Shown in pieces: positions 1-9,601 of a DNA stretch of 30,929 bases (position 1 is its first letter; each line of letters begins with the position of its first letter). This stretch comes from Coptodactyla brooksi (taxonomy: Eukaryota; Arthropoda; Insecta; Coleoptera; Scarabaeidae). Made by a program: the position numbers and the translations under genes. Below the pieces are notes generated by a model that was given only the letters and a program-made list of their open reading frames with translations, was not told the origin of the DNA and did no database searches. The stretch covers positions 1 to 30,929 of the forward strand of contig JAWQRM010000099.1 in NCBI GenBank assembly GCA_033557675.1, in the 5' to 3' direction.

Positions 1-16
1 GAATATGACTATACGT

Positions 17-85
17 TGAGGTCACCGGTGACCCCCATGGCGCTATGATAGAGGAAGGGTGAGGTCACCGGTGACCCCCATGGCG
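17..85. repeat. Two direct copies of a 26-bp unit with a 14-bp perfect palindrome
   Basis: Identical 26-bp segments lie at 17-42 and 60-85, a spacing of 43 bp. Each holds the perfect palindrome GGTCACCGGTGACC (20-33 and 63-76) followed by CCCATGGCG. The left window edge cuts the context, so this may be the end of a longer tandem array. The half-site AGGTCA resembles a nuclear-receptor half-site, but that is only a resemblance. Confidence 0.85.
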
Positions 86-99
86 TTTAGCGTGTTAAC

Positions 100-2592
100 A
101 ACGAAGGGAATATTGAATTTGACAAATTAGGGTTTTAATACAAAAAACGAAGGCGGCTAACTAACAAAAACTATCCAACATGGCCGCCGAATTTCCTTAG
201 AGAGCATTTAACTCTTGCCCGTGGAAATAATTACTTTATTACTATTACATTATTATTTCTATTTTTTGTAGTTCTACCATGACACTTTTGAAATGACTTA
301 TCAACGCATCCTCACTTCGTCACACGTTTAAATTTGATGAAAGCTTCTTGTTAAAATGAAATCATAAGCTGTCAATTTTTGATAATGAAACAAATGACGC
401 CATCTAGCGAACTGAAGTGAAATTTTAAGTCTAATTGCAGTCAATAGATGGTGCGATTGAACTATTCTATTTTATTGTAACAGGACTTGTTCAATGTTAA
501 GTTTAAAATAGAACTGAATCTATTTTGAGTTTATAATTATTGCAGTTACTGAGTTTGAAAATTACTGAAATTGGCGAAAAAATTCAAATAGTAAAATTAT
601 AACAATTACCTTACCCTCAGACATATTAAACAAAAAGAAGATAATGTTGGAATATGTTAATTTATATATGGACTGTCCGAAAACTAAGGAGTTTCAATTG
701 TAATATGGCTTCCTGTAATCCAATTAAACCAATTAAAGCAAACATATCAATACACAAGAAACACAAAATCAGCCAACTTATACTTTCGGGGACTGCAAAT
801 TATGGTATGGAAATTTATTTGAAAAAATAAGGCCTATACTTATTATAATTAAAAAGTAATGTTTTCATTTTTTATAAGATTTAATGTTGCTATTTGTGAA
901 GTTTACATTTAAAAAAAGTATGGAAAAATCAAAATTTATTTTTTATTAAGCAATTTATTTGTAAAAAAAGTGTAATTACAAACGATGGTCAAAGTACGCA
1001 CCTTCTCCTTCTGAACATGTATTTATCCTGCGTTTCACGCAGAAAATTGTTCGATTGATGATTGTAACAAACAGTTCAAAGTTATTAAATGGTATTGAAG
1101 GATTCCGTGGCCGTTGTCTTGAATATCACACATTTGGATCACTGGTGCGAACACCTGTTGACATTTCGTCAATACTCGGCTCCAACTTTTGTCAGGATTT
1201 TGAGTACCATCACCAGTGTAGTTAAAATAGAACAAGATGCAACGAAATAGGACAGACTACAGAAAGATGAAATTAAATAAATTTCACCTCAAAATCACAT
1301 CACATAATCGTAGTTATGGAAATAACTGTTTGAATGTTGATGGGGTGCAAGTTAAGTTAATACTGCGAATTCTTGAACTTCCTCTGCACAAAACAAGATT
1401 AGGTGTACAGCAATCATAAATAATGTAAATTTGACATTGCAACGTTTCAAAAACCTTGCTTTTTAAAGTAATTTCTATATCCTTCTTAATTTATCCTTAT
1501 CTTAAAAATCTCTCGTTAAACCGCCTATCTTGTTAATGGGACACTTTTCGATTCAGGCGTTTCAGGTTCAACTAGCAACGTATTTAAATTGGGGAAAATT
1601 TTGTCACAAACTTGTACGTATGACGAAACGTTGTGAAATTTTAAGTTATTAATCTTTGAGGTCAGCAGTTGATAGCTTGAAAGTTCATAAAATCGTACAG
1701 AGAAAAATAAACTGATGACAATGCCATATATGCGGAACTCTTTGTTTAGAGATTTACATAAAGGTTATCGCTTATTTTGAGTTTATTTTACAAATGGGCA
1801 GATTAAAAACGATCATTTCAGAAATTTCATGGTTCAATATGTTCCATTTTAGTTTATTAGTTTATTAGAATCACTCTCACGTCATGAGAATAATGAATTT
1901 CGATATTTGAATTTTGTAAAATTCAACTACCGAAAAACATATAGAGCCAAACGATGGATTAGTTCAATTAGAAAAAGTAAAATATTAAAATCAGCCATAG
2001 TTCAAGCGTATATTCATTTATTTAAATATAAAAAACAGCACTGTGATCTTATAAGTAGGTTTATAAATAAGGTTACAGCCTAAAGTAACTGTATATCTTT
2101 GGATTTTTACCTTGCAGATATCCTTTGCGACGATGACACTTAAATAAAAGTTTGCGATATGATTGTCAGATAATCTAAAAATGTAGAACCTTTAAGCTTC
2201 GTTTTTCCTCGTGTTGAGAATGAAATAGTAGGCCTTAAGCATATTTGTCTTTTCGAGTCATTAAGAGAATTCAATAAAACCCGTACTACGGTCGTAGAAG
2301 TTTAAAAAATTAACAAGGCCTGTTAAAATGGCACCGGAATGTATAGATTACAAATATATTCTTTTTTAGTTCATTGTATATAGTCAGTCTTAAATATGCA
2401 GGTCATTTTGTAAGGCAATGTTGCTGTTGAAAGCGGTATAAAGGCTTTTTTTTGCTGTTTAAAAGTGCAAATTGCAGAATAACAATAAAGAAATAATAAA
2501 CAAGTGGTCCCCCTCCAAACACAATCACAAAAAAACAACCCATTAATATCACATTAGCTGCCAAAGAACGTAACGGTACGCACATTAAAATT
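100..2592. other. AT-rich intergenic DNA without a recognised gene
   Basis: No frame here resembles a known protein. One minus-strand frame of 66 codons (1035-1235) has non-random composition (an NPDKSW...CQQVF stretch) and could be a decayed mobile-element piece, but I cannot name it. No RNA gene was seen. Confidence 0.5.
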
Positions 2593-2598
2593 TTTATT
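2593..2598 (-). terminator. Poly(A) signal of the Kua gene
   Basis: AATAAA on the minus strand, about 135 nt beyond the TGA stop of the Kua/TMEM189 coding region. It would give a short 3' untranslated region. Confidence 0.6.
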
Positions 2599-2733
2599 GT
2601 ACAACGTAAACGTACGCCTATAAGATAAGTGTAAACGCCTTCTTAAGCAATCGATTTTCGCCACGTAAAAGTAGAACCTGAGTGTGAGGTGTGCGGGTGC
2701 TCGGTCGGCGGGTCCGTCGACGCCGGCGGCGTA

Positions 2734-5700
2734 TCAAGTCTTCTTCGACCATTTCATGTCGTCGTCCCGCGGCTTGCACCCCGTCGCGGACTCTATGACG
2801 ACCTCGAGCGCCCTCCAGAAGCGGAGCTTCTCGAGCGGCCAGTTCAGCCAGCCGGTCGTCATGCAGAAGTACGTCTCGTGCGGTGCGACGTGGTGGATCC
2901 TGTGGTGCTTGCGCGGCAGGATCACGTGGCAGTCCTGCAGCCACGTCACCCAAACGGGCAGGCCGAAGTAGGTATGCGACCACTTGTGGATCTGCGCACG
3001 CCGAAAATTAAGGGCGATAATCGATCGGCGGATTACGTCCGTAACGTACCTGGTTCGTCATCGCGACGAATATCGCCAGCAGGAAAACGTAGCAGTACCA
3101 GTTGAAGTTCTTCTGCAACCGGTCGTCGGGCAGTGTCGCGAAGTCGTACAGCATCTTGCCCAGGAACGGGACGGTCACTGAAAAATTATCGCCATTTGTT
3201 TCGATGAAGTCGTGTCGCGTGATCGACGTCGGGTCAATGTGATGCTCACGGAATGGTCTTAAGAAATTCTAATCGGAAAAGGATAAATGTAAAACATGTA
3301 CGTCGAAAATGTCAACAAAATAAAATTTAAAAAAATATATAAGCGTCATCAGATCTAGTCGCTCAAGGTAAATAGAAATAAATAGAGGGTTATCTCCTTA
3401 TCTCGACGGGTTAATCTCTACTTAACGGATTAAGCTGGTATTAAAATATTGAAACAGGTCAAAATCTGTACTTAGAATTCTAATGCAACATCAAACTAGA
3501 AAATACTAAATATATACAAATATATATTTCTTAATCATTTTAGTTCTTAGAATTTGACATTTATATAACCTGACATCTGTCAAATTAAACCAAATTAAAT
3601 TAAACAAAATTAAACCGCAAGTATAAAATGAAAAATACTTTTCTACAACAAATGACATAACCTTCGTTTCTGTAACTTTTCGCCTTTGACGTGTTAATTT
3701 ATCTAAACATAACTGCAACTAGCAGATGTGGCATTGCACACAACTTTCTCTTACGCTGACCCTGATTTAAACCCTGTATATTCCAAAACAGTTTCAAATA
3801 GTGAAAAGGTTTGATGTTATGCATCTTTTATTTAAAACAATTTTTTCTAAAGAGAGCAGTACCGGAGATTAAGAACAAAATATCCTCTTGCCCCATAAGA
3901 ATGCTTATAATTTGAGAACCATTGACTTTAAGCATATACTATCCTTATAGTTTGTTACTCGCCTTGTTATAAAAAGTTGTGCAAAAATCAAAAAATTTTT
4001 AGGTAAAGTACCTCAACCATATATACAATTTTTATGAAATCCTTATCGTGACCAGATTATATAATAAGTAGCTTGTATGTAAAGTATTGTTTTAATCAAT
4101 CTCATGTGGCAGTCTAAAAACGACTTACAGATGGATAGACAGACAGACAGACGGATGGATGGACAGACTAACCACCAAAAATGGCGTAGATAGACTACAA
4201 ATAGCCTAATTCGTCAAGATCCATCAAAATCTCGACATCCATTTCTTTTGCGAATATAATACTTTCTCTTAGGAGAAAGTAAAAAGTGATATAACACGGA
4301 TCAGTAATTATATTTTCTTTTCCTGAATTTCTTTGGTTCAAAAAATTTGACATTTCTATAATCTGACAAATTCGACGCTGCGTCCTTGTTACTTTCTCTT
4401 AAAAGAAAGTATTGCATTCGCAAAAAAAATCGATGTCGAGATTTCGGTGGATCTTGACGAATTAGGCTTTTTGCAGCCTATCTATGCTATTTTTAGTGCG
4501 TCTGTTTGTTTCTCCCTCTGTAAGTTGTTTCTATACCGCCACATTAGACTGATTAAAATAATACTTTACATACAAGCTAATTATTATGTAATCTGCTCAG
4601 AATACGGATTTCGTAAGAATTCTACATACGGCACTTAACCTAAAATTTTTTTATTTCTTTTACAACTTTTTCTAACAAAATATGTTTTTGTAATCTACAT
4701 AAAACTGTGAGTAAAAACAGTGTGTAAGAGTTGTAAGTATAATTAATAATAAAATCTCTGGTGTTACTCTCTTTAGAAAAAATTGTTTCAAATAACAGTT
4801 GTACGGCATCTAACTCTTCACAATTTAAAACTATTTTGGAATACACAAGGCGTTTGGATTTAAATCAGGGTCGGCATAAGAGAAAATAGTTTTTAAGGTT
4901 GCATTTAGATAAATTGACATTTTATTCTTTTTGAATTTCTCTTTTTTTCATTACAAGATACAAATTAAAAAAAAATTAAAACCAAAATTTTTAAACAGGC
5001 AAAGAAAACCTCTCAAAAGTTGAAATGAACATAAACTTTAATGTGAAATGGATTTATAAATTGTCCGATTTAAATATTTGATACCAAAATCAAATATTTC
5101 ATAATAATAAATTTAAGAATACTTATTATTGTTTAATTTTTTTATATTACACGATTTATTCCATTCAGCGTAATGTAAAATTCTTTTATATAATTCTTAC
5201 ATTATATGATTTTCTTATATTGTAAAAATCTTTTTAATTTTTTCAGTTCAAAGAATTTGACACTTGTATAACCTGACATCTGTCAAATCCAATGTTTCGT
5301 CAGTTTTGAAGCTTACATTTAGACAAATTAACACCTGTCAAAGGTGGCATATCGGTGCACGTGGGTCACCAAAAATAGGCTAAATAATAAACAAACAAAT
5401 TGACACTAGAACACGACAACCTAATATACCTTTCCAATTATCGGTAGTTCGACGCTACCCCAAGTGTCCGCGCCCCAATGCACGAAGCCGGAAGCGAAAT
5501 CGGCTGTGATAATCCCGGCCAGGGCCACCAGGACGATCGTACTTATGTTCTCCCACCGCAGATGGTACAGAATGTACCCGAAATCGGCCAACATAAGCGC
5601 CATGCATATCCAAACGCAAACGTACTCCTGCGTGCGTTTCCCTGCGGAAATAACGCGGAAATTAAAAGTCTACAGCAACGCGAGAACGAGACGGCGAACG

Positions 5701-5951
5701 CTACCCGTGCTATACAGGTTGGCCAATTCCTGCGCCCCTTTGTGCTGCGGTCCCCACCGAGGCCTGTCCTTCTCCTCCTCCCCGACCGATGCGGAATTGG
5801 CGTTCGGATCGTCTTCCAGCATCGAATTCTCCAAGATGTCCTTTTCCGTCTTGACGGGGGCGAGTATGGTGTTGGCCACGCTCGTCGTCTCGAAGCCGGT
5901 GGTCGTGAGGGCCTCCTTCACCCTCTTCGAGCAGGACAACGTCAAGGCCAT
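2734..5951 (-). CDS. Kua: Kua/TMEM189 plasmanylethanolamine desaturase, four coding exons
   Basis: Coding exons on the minus strand are 5951-5705, 5641-5430, 3268-3050 and 2991-2734, giving 311 residues. All introns are GT-AG and phases match. The product belongs to the TMEM189/PEDS1 (Kua) family, the membrane enzyme of the endoplasmic reticulum that puts the vinyl-ether double bond into ether phospholipids to make plasmalogens. Visible family hallmarks are HWGADTW (residues 137-143), FREHHIDP (159-166), RHD (171-173), HKWSH (228-232) and HHRIHH (255-260). These are the histidine clusters expected to bind the metal centre. Hydrophobic segments lie around residues 90-130 and in the middle of exon 3. 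The N-terminus is about 40 residues longer than in mammals and acidic. The start ATG (5951) is the first in frame after a possible 5' UTR acceptor ending at 5963. Intron 2 (3269-5429) is enlarged by a foldback element. No key histidine appears missing. Confidence 0.93.
3536..3590 (+). repeat. Copy of the dispersed TGTCAAA repeat
   Basis: Holds the core TTTGACATTTATATAACC followed directly by TGACATCTGTCAAA (3553-3585). The preceding AGTTC...AGAATTTGAC context matches copies at 4325, 5240 and 8028. Confidence 0.7.
3693..4918. mobile_element. 1.2-kb inverted-repeat (foldback) element inside Kua intron 2
   Basis: Left arm about 3693-4283 and right arm about 4388-4918 are reverse complements over most of their length, with point changes and small gaps. 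The pairs include CTGATTTAAA (3769) with its complement near 4860, TTTTTTCTAAAGAGAG (3841) with CTCTCTTTAGAAAAAA (about 4770), and CCTAATTCGTCAAGATCCA (4205) with its complement near 4450. The arms meet around about 100 bp of centre. Each inner end carries its own small palindrome (CTTTCTCTTAGGAGAAAG at 4263). The reading frames inside are broken, so this looks non-autonomous. Confidence 0.8.
4131..4169. repeat. Tetranucleotide GATG/GACA microsatellite in the foldback arm
   Basis: A short run of GATGGATA, GACA and GGATGGAT units within the left arm. The matching place in the right arm (around 4500-4530) lacks the expansion, so it arose after the two arms diverged. Confidence 0.75.
5240..5350 (+). 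repeat. Copy of the dispersed TGTCAAA repeat, longer version
   Basis: TTTGACACTTGTATAACC then TGACATCTGTCAAAT (5256-5288), followed by ACATTTAGACAAATTAACACC and TGTCAAAGGTGGCAT. The second half matches 7285-7335 and 8985-9010, which defines a longer shared unit. It ends about 80 bp before Kua exon 2. Confidence 0.7.
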
Positions 5952-6140
5952 TCCGCGAGTGTCTGAAAGTGACAACGAAGCGACAACTTCACGGCCCTTT
6001 CGATTTTCGTTACGACGCCCGCCCAAATGAACCCACCGATGACGCACGTCCAAGAGAACCTTATCGCCTCGCGCGCCAACGACGACTGCGAGCCCGACGC
6101 CGTTTTTACGATCGCGATAACGAAAATCGAACTCCGCAAT
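5952..6140 (-). promoter_or_regulatory. GC-rich 5' region of the Kua gene
   Basis: CpG-containing sequence directly upstream of the Kua start, unlike the AT-rich surroundings. A CAG acceptor-like site at 5963-5965 suggests a spliced 5' untranslated exon further up. I could not fix its donor or the transcription start. Confidence 0.4.
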
Positions 6141-6834
6141 CGCTTTGCGCCATCTTCACTGCGATGTGTTCCTTTTTTTTCACATAGTTTTGTCGCAACG
6201 AATAAACGTGCACTGACAATTAGTTTAGTTCATTCGGAACGGGATTTGTGCGTAATCGAAAGGAATTTACGTGTTGCTTTTTGCCTATCTTCTGTATCGA
6301 AAATTCAAACGGGCCTCGACGCGAAATTTCGAAATTCGCATACAACCGACAATTGCCAACTTTAAAATCTCAAAACGCCCGTTCGTTTTATTTAAAATTT
6401 AATAAAACGTTTCGTCTTCAATGAATTAATAACGAATTCACCGAACGCACACGCATACACGTACAGTTTCGGACGTTATGAAATACGGTTAATATTCCTA
6501 TGAGAACGGTAGAACCTGTTACGCCCACCGATAATTACGAAGCGAAATGACTCAGTTGGCCATATTCTCACAAGTTTGACGTTTGAATAATTCAAAAATA
6601 CGGGATCGATACGGCGATGATGACACGTGCGGTATGGAAGCTTCGTTGTAGTCTTCTTAACGTTCGCTTTACCCGTTGCGAAAGTTTAAAACTGTAAAAG
6701 TGCCCTTTATTGACCTCGCTACATTACTTTTCTTTATACATTTGTTTAACACCGATATTGTAATTATTATCTTAATGGATTGATAAATTTTAAACAGATT
6801 ATTTCACGTTTATGTTTATAACCTATTATATGTA
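6141..6834. other. Intergenic DNA upstream of Kua
   Basis: Rich in CG dinucleotides up to about 6700, then AT-rich. It probably contains the Kua promoter, but no specific element could be supported. No coding frame is convincing. Confidence 0.4.
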
Positions 6835-7202
6835 CAGTTACTGGCAAAATTGAGCGTAGGTACAGCAATAAGAAAACACAACGATGAATAATATTTTTAA
6901 GAAACTGTATGCATACAATGGGTATTCCTCTCATTCTTCTACCTGAGGTATATTTATATGCCGGGAAAGTACCTGTACGCTCAATTTTGCGGTGCTATAA
7001 AATGTATCTATTTTATTCTTTTTGTTACAACAGCATTACTATTATTATATTTCATTTAGTTTTGCTGAAATTATAAACTTTAATCTCTGTATACGTTGAA
7101 ATATATTATTTGTCTTTTATATTAAATAAAAGTTTCTTAAAAATGTTATATGTACATCGTTCTGTTTTCTTATTGCTGTACGCTGAATTTTGCCAGCAAC
7201 TG
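6835..7202. mobile_element. Tc1/mariner-type MITE with TA target duplications
   Basis: Begins CAGTTACTGGCAAAATTGAG and ends with the complement of CAGTTGCTGGCAAAATTCAG. Inverted repeats of about 70 bp show small indels and share AGCAATAAGAAAACA and TTTTTAAGAAACT. TA dinucleotides flank both ends (6833-6834, 7203-7204), as expected for the Tc1/mariner group. There is no transposase frame, so it is non-autonomous. A third partial end-like stretch occurs inside at about 6976-6995. Confidence 0.9.
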
Positions 7203-7209
7203 TATATAC

Positions 7210-7345
7210 CATTTTTGGTTTTCCTTATTTGTAGTTCGAAAAATTTTAGATCTATAAAATTTGTCGTCAGTTCTAGAGGTAACGTTTAGAGAAATTGACA
7301 ACTGTCAAAAACTGACAAAGCTGGCATTATGTCCGTTTTTTAAGG
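7210..7345 (+). repeat. Copy of the dispersed TGTCAAA repeat
   Basis: Starts near TAGTTCGAAAAATTTTAGAT and continues through TTTAGAGAAATTGACAAC, TGTCAAAAACTGAC and GGCATTATGTCCG, to AAGGTTAG. It directly abuts the right end of the MITE. Confidence 0.65.
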
Positions 7346-7687
7346 TTAGTATTAATAACTTGCCGAAATATTTATTTGTTTTTCCCTAATGATTTCAACC
7401 GACAAGTGCAGTTTTTAATTATTAAAATTACTAAGGCTATCCCTAAGAGCATCAAAGTAATCTAGTTCAATTATTTTGACCCGCTCCTTTGTTCTCATTT
7501 TATACGTAGATACACTGTATATCTCATTGTGTAATGCATATTATTCGAAAATCCTACGCAAACATCGAGCGTAAAACTTATCTCTCGCTCGCCCGAGAGG
7601 TTTGTTTTCATTCACTTTGCAACACGCTGTTCCTATTATGCATACATTTAGCAATCCAACATTTATATACGATGTATAATAGTTGTT

Positions 7688-7870
7688 ATATGAGAAAACC
7701 CGAACTCTGTGGTCTCGTAATTACTGGACTTAACAAACACCTTAACCACATCAAGATTGTTTAGAATCTCACTCTCGACATACGTTTGGGTTTATGTAAT
7801 AAAGCCGATGAGAGACTCAGTTTTTCATCGCTGCTGATGATGCTAACTTGGTTAGCGAAACGTCCGCCGA
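7688..7870. mobile_element. Penelope-like element fragment with two hammerhead-like cores
   Basis: Bases 7688-7808 match, in reverse orientation, the right arm of the inverted element at 28560-28681, including GTGGTCTCGTAATTACTGGA and CACTCTCGACATACGTTTGG. The minus strand holds a damaged hammerhead core (cleavage triplet GTC and GAGAGTGAG kept, GAAA changed to CAAA). A second core on the plus strand spans 7834-7861: CTGATGA, T, stem GCTAAC-TTG-GTTAGC, GAAAC, then GTC. This arrangement is typical of Penelope-like retroelement ends. The assignment to Penelope is from motif type, not from a reverse transcriptase frame. Confidence 0.6.
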
Positions 7871-8027
7871 GCATCGTCTCTTCAAATTTTGACGTAGTTC
7901 GTTTCTACTTGTTATGAACACAAACAATTTTCATTGTGAAATAAACAATACAAGTAAAAATTGTGTTCCGAACGCAGTGGAGACCTACATTTGAAAATCA
8001 CCGCCAGCTGCAAATGGAATTTTTTGA

Positions 8028-9015
8028 AACGCACGATAGTTCGAAGTATTTGACGTTTGGATAACTTAACGTCTGTTAAATTTGATATTTTGTCATAATT
8101 TTGAAATCAAAATAAATTTAAACGTAAATATTTAAAACATATTTCACACATTTCCATTAATATCTATGTGCATAGCTTAATTGTAAATGTTTAATTATTT
8201 ATTTGTAAACATTTGAAATGTACATAACCTGACACCTATCAAAGGCGTTTTATCTTTTTTTTCAGGTTAATATTGCATTCATAGTATTCTTTTACTCAAT
8301 CGATTAAAAAAATCGAATTAATAAAATGTTTGAGTTGCTTAATTGTGAACGTTTAATTTTTTTAATTCAAAACATTTGTTAGTTTGTCCAAGTTTAGTGA
8401 CTTTAAATAATGCATAATCTAAAATCTGCCAAATTTTATTATTCAGTAATTTTTCATATTATGTTAGAATTTAATTTCTTATTTTGAATTTTAAGCAATT
8501 AGAATTGTTGAAAGTAAAAAAAAAGAATAAAACCAAATTTTTAAACGAAGCAAGAAAATCCCCCCAAAATCATGTATAGTATTAAAATAAAAATCGCAAA
8601 GGAAAAATTAACATTTGGAATGGAAAATAATATAACGAAAAGTAAATTTCTGTAGCATAAAAGCTATAAAGCATCGAATCCCATGTAACATTTTTAAATT
8701 GCTAAAATGTGTCATTAGTGAAGTTATGTTTTGTTTCTTTTTTGACATTTAAATAACCTCTAACATGACATCTGCCAAATTGGGGGTTATATCGATTTTC
8801 GAGGTTACTTTAAAGCAAAAGACTAAAAGCAAAATTATGTGACAATTAATAAACTTTGTGATTTATTGCCTATTATTTAGACTGTTTTTTTTTTGTATTA
8901 AATCGTTTTTTAAATGGTAAAATTGACACTTAGGTAACACGACATCTGCCAAATTTGACGTTACCTTAGCTTTTTAAGATTAAGTTTAGATAAATTGACA
9001 ACTGGCAAATTTGAG
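8028..9015 (+). repeat. Cluster of dispersed TGTCAAA repeat copies
   Basis: Cores are seen at 8049-8080, 8215-8247, 8742-8783 and 8921-8958, each with a TTTGAC or TGACA start, ATAACCT or GTAACAC, then GACATCTGYCAAA-like sequence. A TTTAGATAAATTGACAACTG piece lies at 8984-9003. The stretch AAACCAAATTTTTAAACGAA (about 8530) resembles AAACCAAAATTTTTAAACAG (about 4980), so flanking sequence is shared as well. No gene is seen here. Confidence 0.7.
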
Positions 9016-9528
9016 AAACTTGATTTTATTTTACATCACTAAAATAAATGCTAAGCTGCTCCTGACAGCCCAATAAATCACACTATTGTTTGAAAATTGA
9101 TTGTTGTTTAGATAAGATTCTGACCTCATTTTGAACTAGAATTTAAATATAAAAATTAACAAATTATGTAATTTAGAGTATTTTATGTACTATTTGTTTA
9201 TGTATTACATAATCTAATTTATTTTTGAACTTTGAATATTTACTAGTTATTTTTACATACTTATCTCCCTTTGATTTGAGTTTTAGGTCTTTATTTCTGT
9301 GGAACTCGGCTTTTATGGTTACTGACCTAAATTTTTTAATAATCGTTTTTCACAACAGCAATTTGTTCATATTAATGAAAGACCATCTATACTTTCATAA
9401 TACTAAGTGTTCAGATTATGCTTAAGCTTGTGCTAATGCTTAGTAAGAATTAGTAGTTTGGCTCTTCTTTTTTCTAGTTTTCAATTAAGAAATGATATAA
9501 AACAAATCCATATAATTCAAAAAAACTG
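9016..9528. other. AT-rich intergenic DNA
   Basis: No convincing coding frame, repeat or RNA gene was seen between the repeat cluster and the 3' end of NOL10. Confidence 0.5.
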
Positions 9529-9534
9529 TTTAAT
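9529..9534 (-). terminator. Variant poly(A) signal of NOL10
   Basis: ATTAAA on the minus strand about 70 nt after the TAA stop. It is the nearest plausible signal. Confidence 0.4.
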
Positions 9535-9601
9535 CTTGCGATACTATATTTACAAAACTTTTAAATGTAAGCCAGTTATCCTTTGCGTTTGCCTCTCAAC
9601 T

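Noticed and set aside
1035..1235. 66-codon minus-strand frame with NPDKSWSRVLTKCQQ
   Set aside because: Too short, with no splice partners and no family I can name; perhaps a mobile-element relic.
2992..3180. A splice acceptor at TTTTTCAG (3178) inside Kua exon 3
   Set aside because: The frame continues unbroken across it (ETNGDNFSVTVPF) and matches the family, so no intron is needed.
2684..3181. Plus-strand open frames of 65-138 codons
   Set aside because: They are antisense to Kua exons 3-4, which carry the conserved histidine motifs on the minus strand. The openness is due to GC-rich codons.
5464..6365. Several plus-strand frames, one of 188 codons
   Set aside because: Antisense to Kua exons 1-2 and its GC-rich 5' region. 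The translations are low-complexity Arg/Ser/Pro-rich and match nothing.
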